DNA of 35,803 nucleotides from contig JACPPM010000099.1 in NCBI GenBank assembly GCA_016191015.1, forward strand, positions 1-35,803, written 5' to 3'. This DNA is from Acidobacteriota bacterium. Its GTDB lineage: Bacteria > Acidobacteriota > CAIWXX01. The position numbers and the translations under genes are program-made. The first letter of the stretch is position 1; every line of letters begins with the position of its first letter. Below are positions 24,668 through 33,258 of this stretch, piece by piece. The notes under the pieces are model-generated. The model made no database searches. It saw only the letters and a program-made list of their open reading frames with translations, and was not told the origin of the DNA.

Positions 24668-26149
24668 ATGCTACGGTTCAGACCTGTGGATGCTTTGACT
24701 CCTTACGCAGGATATTCGCTTGCCGACCTCTCTCGCAGGGGAAAACCGATATCGCAGGAAGGGGTCTCCGAGATCGCCACGCGGGTGCTCGGTCACCCCG
24801 ATGCCCCGCGTCTGGATCTGGCGGCTGCCCGTATTGGAACTGATGGTGCGGTTGTGTTCTCCGATGGCCGGCTCGAGAGAGCGGAAGATGAATTCTGTCT
24901 CTCACTGGGGCTGACTCTCGCCTCGCTCGCACATGGCCAGCCCCCGCACATGTCATGGCTCCTGGACGGAATACCACGGCCGGAAGCTGTTTCCTGGCAG
25001 CTCGCACACTTCATGAGGTGCCTGTCCGACCCTGTCCGCTCGCGCCGCACCTCATCGCTCGACGCCGCGCGTTCGCTGCTCAAGCACGCGGCGCCCTACG
25101 ACAATGCAGCGCAGCATCCATGGCGCTGTTTCCGGGGTGACCCCGTGCGCTGCGGTGTGTCGACGGATGAGCTCAAGGGGTCGACAATAGCGGTCAAGTG
25201 GTACAGGCAGCACACCGAAATCCTTGCCTCGCCCGTGGTCGTCGGCTCCGGCTTTCTGCTCGTCGTGACCTCCGCCGGCCGGCTCCTCACGATCGACGCC
25301 GACAATGGAGAGGTCGCCTTTGAGCTGGCCTTGGGAGCCGCCACCGAATCGACGGCGGCGATTTGCAACGGTCGGGCGTATCTCGGAGCGGATGACGGGG
25401 TTCTTTACTGCATCGACATCGCATCGGGATCATTGGCCTGGAAAAAGAAGTTGGGCGCCATGATCCGCTCCTCGCCGCTCGCTACAGGCTCCTCGGTCTA
25501 CGTAGGGACAATCGACGGGCCGGAGCGGGGGGCGATGTTTTGCACCGATGCTTCCAAAGGGAAACCCGTATGGAGCTACAAGTGCCAGGAGGTGTTCTCG
25601 TCCGCGGCCCTGGTAGGCGATTCGACTATCTCGTTCGGCTCGGACGACGGGTCGATTCACTCGCTCGACACGGGCTCGGGCCGACTCCTGTGGAAAGTCC
25701 CGACGGGAACGAAGGTCCGGGCGACCCCCGCTGCCGCAACCGGTCTCTACGTCGGATCGTTCGACGGATGCCTATACTCGATCGCCGCCGACGGGAGTGT
25801 CAGATGGAAACGCGAGACCGGCAAGCCGTATTTCAGCTCTCCGGCGGTGGGGGCATCGATCGTCTCCTGCGGCTCCCATGACGGCCATATCTACGCCTTC
25901 GACCGCGCCACCGGGGAGGTACGGTGGAAGTATTTCACCGGGGGCCCCGTGGTCTCCTCACCGGTCATCACTTCCTCTGAGCTCACCGTTGCCGCCTCGA
26001 CCAGCGGCGCGATCGTCGTATTGGACCCGGCCGGATCGCCGGTCGCGTCCTTCGCGCTCGGCAAGACGATTCGCTCGAGTCCGCTCGTCATGAACGGGTC
26101 CATCTTCGCCGGCCACGAGGCCGGTCTGACCTGCCTCAGCCTCAGATGA
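24668..26149 (+). CDS. Truncated pseudokinase fused to a PQQ-type beta-propeller
   Basis: 493 residues, no signal peptide. Residues about 15-140 follow a Ser/Thr kinase from the hinge on. YSLADLSRRGKPIS is like subdomain V; LDLAAARIGTDGAVVFSDG sits where HRDLKxxN and DFG belong but lacks the catalytic Asp context; EDEFCLSLGLTLASLAHGQPP (given as positions 73-92) and a CLSDPVRSRR-type subdomain XI follow. The N-lobe, with its nucleotide-binding Gly loop and Lys, is missing; a TGA closes the frame just upstream. Residues about 170-493 are a PQQ/BamB-like propeller with repeats such as GRAYLGADDGVLYCIDIASG and SVYVGTIDG. The start ATG has GGGAGG only 2 nt away, so a nearby GTG (24686) is possible. 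The stop overlaps the AAA+ gene start (ATGA). Probably a catalytically dead scaffold or sensor. Confidence 0.7.
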   Translation: MLRFRPVDALTPYAGYSLADLSRRGKPISQEGVSEIATRVLGHPDAPRLDLAAARIGTDGAVVFSDGRLERAEDEFCLSLGLTLASLAHGQPPHMSWLLDGIPRPEAVSWQLAHFMRCLSDPVRSRRTSSLDAARSLLKHAAPYDNAAQHPWRCFRGDPVRCGVSTDELKGSTIAVKWYRQHTEILASPVVVGSGFLLVVTSAGRLLTIDADNGEVAFELALGAATESTAAICNGRAYLGADDGVLYCIDIASGSLAWKKKLGAMIRSSPLATGSSVYVGTIDGPERGAMFCTDASKGKPVWSYKCQEVFSSAALVGDSTISFGSDDGSIHSLDTGSGRLLWKVPTGTKVRATPAAATGLYVGSFDGCLYSIAADGSVRWKRETGKPYFSSPAVGASIVSCGSHDGHIYAFDRATGEVRWKYFTGGPVVSSPVITSSELTVAASTSGAIVVLDPAGSPVASFALGKTIRSSPLVMNGSIFAGHEAGLTCLSLR

Positions 26150-27816
26150 ACCCCATGCCGATCATTCCTCGCTGGCTCGAAGAGCAGGTCATCGAGATTT
26201 ATAATTCCTCCGCCTCACACGTCTTCCTGCTCAACGGCAACGTCAAAGACAGTTTCGTCGGGATGGGCGGTGCGATGCCGCTCGAAGAAGGTCTCCAGCG
26301 CCTCGGCCAGCAACGCCCTGTCGTATTCAGCTACAGCCTCTCGACCGGCTTTGCGTTTCCGTCGAAAGAACGCGAGATGGTCTTCCGCCGGGCCGCCGCG
26401 ATCGACGGCAGATCGGCGCTCCCTCGCCAGCCCCAAGTCGCCCTGCCCCTGATCGAACGCGTTTTCCGAAACCCGAAGACACCGCCCCGCGGCGTGCTCG
26501 CACTTCTCCCCTACCTCGAAGACATCGCGCCTGCCGGCGGGGGCGCCAACCAATCCCAGGAAGAGCGGTCCACGGTGACGAGCATCGTCCGATGGGCCGA
26601 CGATTCGCAAATCGCCGGCAAAGCCCTCATCCTGATGCTCACCGAAAACCTCGCGGATGTGGCCGACACATTGCGCACCTCGCAGAGCGGTATCCATGTC
26701 GTGGACGTGCCGCGGCCGGATGCGGTGATTCGAGCCGCGTTCATCGAGCGCTTCATGGCATCGCGTCAGAAGGAATTGCACCGTTCCGTCGTTGAGCTGC
26801 TGGCCGACAAGACCCGAGGCCTGACGCTGCGGCAGGTCGAGGATATCCTGTTGCGCGAGCCGGACCTCGAAGAATCCTCCCTCGCGGCCATCACATCGAA
26901 GAAGATGGAGATCCTCACGAAAGAGTACGGCGACGTGCTCGAGATCATCGAGTCGCGCTTCGGGCTCGATGCCGTCGGAGGACTCGACTACGCGGTGCGC
27001 GAGCTTAGCGACATCGCCGATCTTATGAGACGAGGGGTCACGTCGGCGGTTCCGATGGGGATCATGCTGATGGGCCCGCCAGGGACGGGAAAGAGCTATC
27101 TGGCAGAGTGTTTCGCCAAGGAATGCGGCCTGCTCTGCGTGAAATTTAAGCCGTTGCGGCAGATGTACGTCGGTGCATCCGAACGCAACCAGGAGCGGGC
27201 GTTTAACGCCATCCGATCGCTCGCACCCGTCATCGTGCTGGTCGACGAATCGGATCAACAGGAGCAGGCGCGCGGGAGCGGGCCGTCGGGCGACTCGGGC
27301 ACAACCGAGCGCATGCGAGGGCAGGCCTTCCAGTTCTGGGGAGATCAGTCTTTGAGAGGCCGCATCTTGCGCATCGACATCACGAACCGCGTCGATCTCA
27401 TCGACGCGGCGATGCGGCGTTCAGGTCGCACCGACGTCAAGGTTCCGATTCTCATGCCGGGCCTGTCAGCGCGCAACCAGATCCTCGGTGTCATCGTGAA
27501 GAAGCACCGCTTCCTGACCGAGCTCAAGGATTTTTCAGAGATCGCGGCACGAACGGACAGCTTCGCAGGTTCGGATCTGGAGCTGCTCGCCACAACGGCG
27601 TTTCGCTTCGCCAATCAGGAGAATTCCACCGTGATTACGACCGCTCACTGGCACAAGGCCCTCGACGACTTCATCCCCTCCTCTCGCGATGAGGCGGCGA
27701 TCGACCGCATGACCCTGCTGGCCCTCGACGAGTGCCGATCGCGGCGGCTTCTCCCACCGGGTGCCGACCAATTGCGCGATGAGATTGTGCGTCGCCTGGG
27801 AGCGGGACAATCATGA
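26146..27816 (+). CDS. AAA+ ATPase, Ycf46-like
   Basis: 556 residues, cytoplasmic. The N-terminal half (about 10-270) looks like a degenerate nucleotide-binding domain without a Walker A, as in Ycf46-type proteins (ALLPYLEDIAP, ILMLTENLADV, HVVDVPRPD). The C-terminal AAA+ module has Walker A GPPGTGKS (310-317), Walker B VIVLVDES (Asp367, Glu368), a serine/glycine-rich insertion (377-386), sensor-1 Asn414 (DITNRVDLID) and arginine-finger candidates Arg424, Arg425 and Arg428. The position after Walker B is DESDQ rather than the common DEID. The start codon overlaps the stop of the propeller gene (ATGA), and its own stop overlaps the TPR gene start in the same way. It is expected to remodel a protein substrate, perhaps together with the pseudokinase-propeller. 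The target is unknown. Confidence 0.82.
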   Translation: MNPMPIIPRWLEEQVIEIYNSSASHVFLLNGNVKDSFVGMGGAMPLEEGLQRLGQQRPVVFSYSLSTGFAFPSKEREMVFRRAAAIDGRSALPRQPQVALPLIERVFRNPKTPPRGVLALLPYLEDIAPAGGGANQSQEERSTVTSIVRWADDSQIAGKALILMLTENLADVADTLRTSQSGIHVVDVPRPDAVIRAAFIERFMASRQKELHRSVVELLADKTRGLTLRQVEDILLREPDLEESSLAAITSKKMEILTKEYGDVLEIIESRFGLDAVGGLDYAVRELSDIADLMRRGVTSAVPMGIMLMGPPGTGKSYLAECFAKECGLLCVKFKPLRQMYVGASERNQERAFNAIRSLAPVIVLVDESDQQEQARGSGPSGDSGTTERMRGQAFQFWGDQSLRGRILRIDITNRVDLIDAAMRRSGRTDVKVPILMPGLSARNQILGVIVKKHRFLTELKDFSEIAARTDSFAGSDLELLATTAFRFANQENSTVITTAHWHKALDDFIPSSRDEAAIDRMTLLALDECRSRRLLPPGADQLRDEIVRRLGAGQS

Positions 27817-29747
27817 TCGGAAGCGGCCCACTGCTCCTGGTCCTGACCATCAGCACGCCCCCTCTCGCGGCCTCACGCCCGCAAGCGACGCCCGAAACCG
27901 ATCGCGCGACCACCTACTACCACTACATCCTGGGGTCGATGGCCGAGGCGGCGAACGATCTCGATGAAGCCTGCCTGGAGTACCAGCGCGCCCTGGACGC
28001 CGACCCCTCCAATACCGACGTCCGCACGGCTCGCGCCCGCGCGCTCATGCAGGCCAATCGAATGGAGGAGATGAAGCGCGAGATCGATCAGGTGCTGTCC
28101 TCAGATTCCGCGAACCCGCAGGCCAACGAGCTGCTCGGTATGTACTACTACTCCCAAAAGGACAATGGCGTCGGAAACCTGGCGCGTGCCCTCGATGCTC
28201 TGCGCAAGGCGGCCGAGGGGGGGGCGAGCAACTCGCGTCTGTACTATCTCCTCGGCCAGCTCTACCTGGAAGAGGACGCCGACGACCCGGATCACAGAGC
28301 GAAGGCACTCGCCGCGTTCGAGAAGTTCACCGCCGCGGAGCCGGAGGATTTTGACGGCCACTACCGGAAGGCGCTCGTTCTGGAGCTCCTCGGACGGGAC
28401 GCCGAGGCTGAACGGAGCCTGCTGCGAGCGCTTGAGATCGCACCGGTGTTCACGCCGGCATACCGTGAGCTGATGTCGATGTACGCTCGCACCAACCGTG
28501 TCGAGGAGCTGCGAAACCTGTACGTGAAGGTGCTGGCCGCTCACCCCGACGACGCTCGGACGCGCGCCGGACTCGCCGCCACTTTCTTCGAGAAGGAGCT
28601 CTACGCCGAAGCGCTGGACGTCCTGGACTACGAGAAGCGTGCCGGCAGCTATGGCCCACCGGTGCGAACACTCGCGGCCCGAATCTACGGAAAGCTGAAC
28701 CGGCCCAGCAAGGTCATAGAAGTCCTGAAAGGCCTCGAAACCGAGCAGGATCCGCCGCTGGATGGGTTGTTCGAGCTCGGCCGGGCCTATGAAGCGAGGG
28801 GGGATTTCGCGAGCGCAGCGGCGGTGTTCGAGCTGATCGTGAAAAAGTCCGACGCGCCCACGCGCGCCGCATTGCTCTTCCACCTGGGCTTTACCCGCCA
28901 GCAGCTGAAGGATCACGCTCGAGCCGAGCAAGCCTACGCCGAAGGCATTCAGGCAGCCGCCACGGCGTCCGATCGGGAGATGGAAGTGACGCTGCGCCGG
29001 TATATGGTTCTGAATCGGGCTGAGGCCGGCAACGCGGCGGGTGCACGCACGGCGCTCGATGAAGCGAAACACGCATTCCCCGACGCCCCTGAGCTCAGGA
29101 CGATCGATGCGGAGCTGTCATGGGTGGCGGGGTCGAAGAAGGAGGCCATCGAATCGATGAAGCGCCTCGTCGCCGCGAACGCGGACGACTGGGATCTCAA
29201 GGTCGATCTGGCCCGAAGACATTTTGAGCAGAAGCGCTTCAAGGATATCGTGCCCCTGCTCCACAGCGCGACGCAGTCGGAGAAGACCCCGGAAGAGGCG
29301 CTATATCTTCTCGGGGCGGCCTACGAAAGATCTGGAGACATCAAGAAGGCGCGACAGGTGCTCGAGCTCGGCCTTCGCAGATTCCCTCGGAGTGCCGACA
29401 TGATGAACTACCTCGGCTATACGTTGATCGATAAGGGGACCGATCTGCGGCGTGCCGTGGAGCTGGTGACCGAGGCCGTCGACATCGAGCCTGAAAACGA
29501 AGCATTCCTCGATAGTCTGGCCTGGGGACAGTTCAAGCTCGGCGACATCGCATCGGCCAGGAAGAACATCGATCAGTCGCTGGCACATGCTGAACCTAAC
29601 TGGGAGATCATGTTTCACGCGGGTGAAATCTACTGCGCGGCGGGCTCGAAAGATGAAGCCGTCGCATACTTCGAGAAGGCGATCCAGCTCTCGCCCGCGG
29701 ATGCGGGAAGGATCCGCAAGAGGCTGAGTGACTGCCGCAAGCGGTGA
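27813..29747 (+). CDS. Exported tetratricopeptide-repeat protein
   Basis: 644 residues. A hydrophobic signal-like N-terminus (MIGSGPLLLVLTISTPPLAA) is followed by about twelve TPR-type helix pairs through the whole length, for instance DEACLEYQRALDADPSN, AEALDVLDYEK, GDIKKARQVLELGLRRFP and DEAVAYFEKAIQLSPAD. The arrangement, length and position directly before a LolB/DUF4292-like lipoprotein gene and ispE match a common order in Gram-negative genomes. It probably scaffolds envelope proteins in the periplasm. It begins in an ATGA overlap with the AAA+ gene and ends 20 nt inside the lipoprotein gene, so it is strictly translationally coupled. Confidence 0.85.
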   Translation: MIGSGPLLLVLTISTPPLAASRPQATPETDRATTYYHYILGSMAEAANDLDEACLEYQRALDADPSNTDVRTARARALMQANRMEEMKREIDQVLSSDSANPQANELLGMYYYSQKDNGVGNLARALDALRKAAEGGASNSRLYYLLGQLYLEEDADDPDHRAKALAAFEKFTAAEPEDFDGHYRKALVLELLGRDAEAERSLLRALEIAPVFTPAYRELMSMYARTNRVEELRNLYVKVLAAHPDDARTRAGLAATFFEKELYAEALDVLDYEKRAGSYGPPVRTLAARIYGKLNRPSKVIEVLKGLETEQDPPLDGLFELGRAYEARGDFASAAAVFELIVKKSDAPTRAALLFHLGFTRQQLKDHARAEQAYAEGIQAAATASDREMEVTLRRYMVLNRAEAGNAAGARTALDEAKHAFPDAPELRTIDAELSWVAGSKKEAIESMKRLVAANADDWDLKVDLARRHFEQKRFKDIVPLLHSATQSEKTPEEALYLLGAAYERSGDIKKARQVLELGLRRFPRSADMMNYLGYTLIDKGTDLRRAVELVTEAVDIEPENEAFLDSLAWGQFKLGDIASARKNIDQSLAHAEPNWEIMFHAGEIYCAAGSKDEAVAYFEKAIQLSPADAGRIRKRLSDCRKR

Positions 29748-30393
29748 ATCGCAGTGGGGTCGGCTGGCGATCACCGTCGCCACCTCCTTGCTCTTCTCCC
29801 GGTGCATGCCGCCGAGAGTCGAGTTCATCAACATGCCCACCGATCGAGTGGAATCGGTTTCCGGACTGCTTGATCTTAAGGGGGGAGCGATCCCTCGCAG
29901 AGTCGAGGCGATGGCGGTCGTGCAGCTCCCGAACCGGATCAGACTGGAGCTCTCCGGAGGTGGAGGAGTCGAAGCCGTCGTCATTCTCGCTGCCGGGAAG
30001 GCCTGGATCGCGCGACCGCCTGACCGACTCGTGTACGCGACCACGGTCGACGACCTCTCCCAACGGTTGCTCGGTGTCCATGTCAACGCAGAAGATCTCG
30101 CTGGGTTCCTCACCGGACGCCAGGAATTTCTGCAGGATTGGACCGCCGAGGGCAGGAATTTCGATTCCGCCCGCGAACAGTCCCTCCGCATCCGGACGAA
30201 GATCGATCCTGAAACGGCCTTTCCGGTGGCGATCGAGCTGCTTCAGAAGGGGAAGCTCCAGGCGACATTTCGTTGGAGACAGGTTCAGTTCAACACTGAT
30301 CCGGACCCGACGGCCTTTCTCCCTCCCTCCGGGTATGCTGAGTGCGACTGGGAGACCATTACGGCCGACACGGGGATCACCCGGACCCGATGA
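29728..30393 (+). CDS. LolB/DUF4292-like outer-membrane lipoprotein-type protein
   Basis: 221 residues from a GTG at 29728. The body has the LolB-like beta-barrel order: VESVSGLLDLKGG, AMAVVQLPNRIRLELSG, AVVILAAGKAWIARPPDRLVYA, a helix with LLGVHVNAEDLAGFLTG, and late strands PVAIELLQKGKLQATFRW and VQFNTDPDPTAFLPP. The hydrophobic leader ends LLFSRC, so a lipid anchor at Cys26 is plausible, but Arg before the Cys is unusual for a lipobox. LolB receives lipoproteins from LolA and inserts them in the outer membrane. Position directly before ispE is the classical place of lolB. It overlaps the TPR gene by 20 nt and ispE by 4 nt. The family is recognised by pattern, not by strong motifs. Confidence 0.65.
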   Translation: MTAASGESQWGRLAITVATSLLFSRCMPPRVEFINMPTDRVESVSGLLDLKGGAIPRRVEAMAVVQLPNRIRLELSGGGGVEAVVILAAGKAWIARPPDRLVYATTVDDLSQRLLGVHVNAEDLAGFLTGRQEFLQDWTAEGRNFDSAREQSLRIRTKIDPETAFPVAIELLQKGKLQATFRWRQVQFNTDPDPTAFLPPSGYAECDWETITADTGITRTR

Positions 30394-31289
30394 CCACGGA
30401 ACCCCGGCCTATCAGGACGCGCGCTCATGCAAAGATCAACCTTGATCTCAGGATTGCCGGCCGACGTCCGGACGGGTTCCACGAGATTGAGACCCTCATG
30501 CAGACGATCGGCCTGCACGATGAGCTGGTGATCAGAAGGACCGATACACCCGGCGTCAAACTGGAATGCGTTGGACTCCCGGGCACCCCCGACGGCCCGG
30601 ACAACCTGGTCTATCGGGCCGCGGAAAGCCTCCTGTCTCTCGCCGCCGTCTCTTCCGGCTTACAGATAAGATTGATCAAGAGAATCCCCATGGGTGCCGG
30701 GTTGGGAGGAGGCAGCAGCGATTGTGCCGCCGTGATTCTCTCACTCAATGCTCTGCTGCGATTGCGACTGCCATTGCATGAGCTTGAACAGATCGCTGCT
30801 CGGTTAGGTAGCGACGTCCCGTTCTTTCTCCACAATGGTCTGGCCGTGGCGCTGGGCCGCGGAGAGCGAATTCTGCGGATGACCGGGAGACGGCGAACCA
30901 GAGTGGTCCTCGCGACCCCGGCGGTTCACGTCGCCACTGCCGATGCATATCGGTGGTACGCCGAGACGAAGAAACACAGAACACGTCCGGCGGCGCGGAG
31001 GCGATCCGACCAGTACGTGAAGACCATGACCACATCCTATCGACGCGGCAGCTGGTCTGGATTGAGAAACGACTTGGAGGCCGTTGTGTTCGAAAGATAT
31101 CCCTCCCTGGCGCGTATCAAGGCGCTAATGAAGCAGAACGGAGCAGCGATGGCGCAGATGACCGGCAGCGGCAGCGCCGTGTTCGGGATCTTCCAGGAAG
31201 AGGAGGCGGTCCGCGCTGCGCAGAAGGCTCTCTCGAGAAATGGCGTCCCGTCGCTGCGAACGCACCTGCTTCCGCGCAGAGCCTCCTGA
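30390..31289 (+). CDS. ispE: 4-diphosphocytidyl-2-C-methyl-D-erythritol kinase IspE
   Basis: 299 residues of the GHMP kinase family. AHAKINLDLRI near the N-terminus (12-22), GFHEIETLMQTI (29-40), the ATP loop PMGAGLGGGSSDCAAV (100-115), GSDVPFF and the C-terminal TGSGSAVFG are all IspE hallmarks. It phosphorylates CDP-methylerythritol in the non-mevalonate isoprenoid pathway. The ATG at 30390 lies in an ATGA overlap with the lipoprotein gene; a longer frame from 30342 is ruled out by that coupling and by homology starting at the AKINLDL strand. A GRRRTRVVLATP and AARRRSDQY region is unusually arginine-rich but within the normal insert. It is the last gene of the five-gene operon. Confidence 0.93.
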   Translation: MTTEPRPIRTRAHAKINLDLRIAGRRPDGFHEIETLMQTIGLHDELVIRRTDTPGVKLECVGLPGTPDGPDNLVYRAAESLLSLAAVSSGLQIRLIKRIPMGAGLGGGSSDCAAVILSLNALLRLRLPLHELEQIAARLGSDVPFFLHNGLAVALGRGERILRMTGRRRTRVVLATPAVHVATADAYRWYAETKKHRTRPAARRRSDQYVKTMTTSYRRGSWSGLRNDLEAVVFERYPSLARIKALMKQNGAAMAQMTGSGSAVFGIFQEEEAVRAAQKALSRNGVPSLRTHLLPRRAS

Positions 31290-31379
31290 AGACGCGGAGG
31301 AGCCGCGCGTACGGGGATTTGGAGTACGATTCGGCACAGTGCGTGGCGGTCCCGTCATCCTGAGGGCGCCACAGGCGCC

Positions 31380-31424
31380 CGAAGGATCTCATGCCAGGCG
31401 ACCAGTCCTGCATGAGATCCTTCG
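31380..31424. repeat. Perfect 15-bp inverted repeat
   Basis: CGAAGGATCTCATGC (31380-31394) and GCATGAGATCCTTCG (31410-31424) are exact inverted copies with a 15-nt loop, about 90 nt after the ispE stop. There is no T-run, so it is either a hairpin-type terminator or a repeat-family member. CATCCTGAGGGCGCC stands just before it. Confidence 0.75.
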
Positions 31425-31460
31425 TGTTTCCAGGGAACCGTACTCCGAGTTTCAGGCGCG

Positions 31461-31493
31461 CCTGAATCCGCGCGTAACACGCGCGGATTCAGG
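31461..31493. repeat. Perfect 15-bp hairpin with 3-nt loop
   Basis: CCTGAATCCGCGCGT (31461-31475), AAC, ACGCGCGGATTCAGG (31479-31493). It would be a very stable stem-loop in RNA or cruciform DNA. It is followed by an A/T-rich run at 31495-31522 that pairs imperfectly with the TTTTGAA tandem repeats at 31697-31722, so this is the left part of a larger nested palindrome in the 585-nt spacer 31290-31874. Confidence 0.75.
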
Positions 31494-31696
31494 AATTAAA
31501 AATGCAAAATTAAGAATGCAAAAGCGGGAAGAGCTTAAGTGACGGGCCTCGCGCAGATGCAGTGCTCGGCGTGGTACCGAAGGAGTTGAGGATTCTTTCT
31601 GTCAAGAGATGCTTGACGACGTTGACTCGTGGGCGAGACGGCTTTGATGTGCGCCCCGACCACGCCGCGCCCGGCGATTGACCGAGCAGTTTCCGG

Positions 31697-31756
31697 TTTT
31701 TGAATTTTGAATTTTGAATTTATAATTGCCCAAATCCGCGGCTTAGCCGCGGATTT
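31697..31756. repeat. TTTTGAA tandem repeat and adjoining 11-bp hairpin
   Basis: About three tandem copies of TTTTGAA (31697-31722) are followed by AAATCCGCGGC (31732-31742), TTA, GCCGCGGATTT (31746-31756), a perfect hairpin. It shares the ATCCGCG word with the hairpin at 31461 and seems to be the opposite end of the same element. No gene is recognised between them. Confidence 0.6.
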
Positions 31757-31874
31757 CGGGCGCGTGGGACCTGGTTGAGTTGGCTCCCGTTCTTTGGTAA
31801 GCTGCGAGATCAGATCCACTCAGGCCGTATGAGGGCCATAGAACAATGAATTCGTTGCCACGAGGAGGGCTAGG

Positions 31875-33224
31875 ATGAGGACCTGCCAGAAATGCGGCAA
31901 GACGATGCCGGACAACATGAACGTGTGCCCGGGTTGCGGGGCACTCCAGGAGAGTGGGGCTCCGCCGGAGGTCACCACGAACATTAAGAAATCTGATGTT
32001 GCAGCGCCTAATCTCCTGCCGGAACAACCGAAGCATGCCGGCGGCGCGGGAAAGAAGCTCCTGCTGCTCGTCGTGCTGCTCGTGATCGTTGCCGGCGCAG
32101 TGGTCGGGCTCCTGTATCTGAAGGGCAAGCGCGGAGCGTTCCCCGGCATTTCGAAAACAGGGGGAACGGCGGAGCAGAACGCTGAATTCGCCAACCTGCA
32201 GCAGATGGCTGATTCCATCGAGAACCTCGAGAAGGACATCCAGAAGAAGGGCCAGGACATGGCGCGGCTGCAGATGGAGTATGAGCAGCAAGGGGGCAAG
32301 CTCCCGACCAAGGGCGTTGCCATGACAGAGGAGGAACGCAAGCTGCTCGCCGACCTCTTGAAGAACGAGAAAGGGACCTACAACGATCTGCTGAAGGAGA
32401 TCCTCGCGAAGGACAAGGAAGTGTGGGACCTCAAGGAGAAGCTCACACAGATCGAGCAGCAGATGCCGAAGCCGCACGTGGCGAAGGACGGTGAGCGTCA
32501 TCGGGACATATCGATCGAGTATCTGATGACGACGGCGAATCTGTCGAAGAAGGATGCCGCGGCCCTCGTCGACCAGGTCAACCTGCTGGATCCTCTTTTG
32601 CCGGGATTCAAGGTTTGGAACTTCTATCTGAACGGCGCGTTCGGCACGTATGTCACACAGGGCACGGCTGAGATCAGCCCGAACCAGGCTGAGCGCCAGA
32701 AGATCCAGGCGATCGTGGACGAACGAAACTCGGCGTTCGCTGAACGGGACAACTTGAAGGTGCAGGTGGCCGACCTCGAGACTCAGAGGACCGATCTCAC
32801 CGGGCAGGTCGCCGGCTTGAACCAGGAAAAGGAAACGCTCACGACCGAGGTCGGCGAGCTGAAGCAGGTACAGTCGGGTCTCGAGTCGGACCTCAACTCA
32901 CTCTACTACCGGGCCGGTCCAAAGAAAGAGCTCCAGGACCTGGGAATCATCAAGGACCCGTTCCTGGGCGGCGTCCGGCTCGATAACTTCAGCAGCTCGG
33001 ATTTCACCGGCAAGATCGATCTCAGAACCACGATGAACATCGTCGTGACAGCCGAGGAGTTCGGCATGAAGAAGATCAAGAAGGCGAAGATCCTGCCGGA
33101 GAAGACGTACAAGGAGGATGAGGACTACCGAGTGGGCATCCCGAAAGAGGGGCTGGAAGCCACAATCGAGATTCTCAATCCGGACAAGTTCAAGCTCGGC
33201 AAGATCGTCATCGCATTGGAATAG
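31875..33224 (+). CDS. Zinc-ribbon, single-TM, coiled-coil protein, function unknown
   Basis: 449 residues. A cytoplasmic N-terminal zinc ribbon has Cys4, Cys7, Cys18 and Cys21 (TCQKCGK ... CPGCG). It is followed by a polar linker, one membrane helix (61-82) and a long extracytoplasmic part. This has a coiled coil (about 98-205), a folded segment around HVAKDGERHRDISIEYL and NGAFGTYVTQG, a second coiled coil (285-345, heptads with VADLETQRTDLTGQVAGL) and a C-terminal beta-type domain (about 350-449) rich in lysine. The start has a GAGGAGG site 8 nt upstream. A hairpin follows the stop. No known family is recognised for the periplasmic part. It could tether a periplasmic or cell-wall-associated scaffold to a zinc-ribbon contact in the cytoplasm. 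Confidence 0.75.
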   Translation: MRTCQKCGKTMPDNMNVCPGCGALQESGAPPEVTTNIKKSDVAAPNLLPEQPKHAGGAGKKLLLLVVLLVIVAGAVVGLLYLKGKRGAFPGISKTGGTAEQNAEFANLQQMADSIENLEKDIQKKGQDMARLQMEYEQQGGKLPTKGVAMTEEERKLLADLLKNEKGTYNDLLKEILAKDKEVWDLKEKLTQIEQQMPKPHVAKDGERHRDISIEYLMTTANLSKKDAAALVDQVNLLDPLLPGFKVWNFYLNGAFGTYVTQGTAEISPNQAERQKIQAIVDERNSAFAERDNLKVQVADLETQRTDLTGQVAGLNQEKETLTTEVGELKQVQSGLESDLNSLYYRAGPKKELQDLGIIKDPFLGGVRLDNFSSSDFTGKIDLRTTMNIVVTAEEFGMKKIKKAKILPEKTYKEDEDYRVGIPKEGLEATIEILNPDKFKLGKIVIALE

Positions 33225-33234
33225 GAACTGGCCG

Positions 33235-33258
33235 GGGGGCGCACAACAGTGCGCCCCC
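33235..33258 (+). terminator. Hairpin after the zinc-ribbon gene, possible terminator
   Basis: GGGGGCGCAC (33235-33244), AACA, GTGCGCCCCC (33249-33258), a perfect 10-bp stem 10 nt after the stop codon. No T-run follows, so the terminator call is moderate. The remaining spacer to 33539 shows nothing recognised. Confidence 0.55.
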
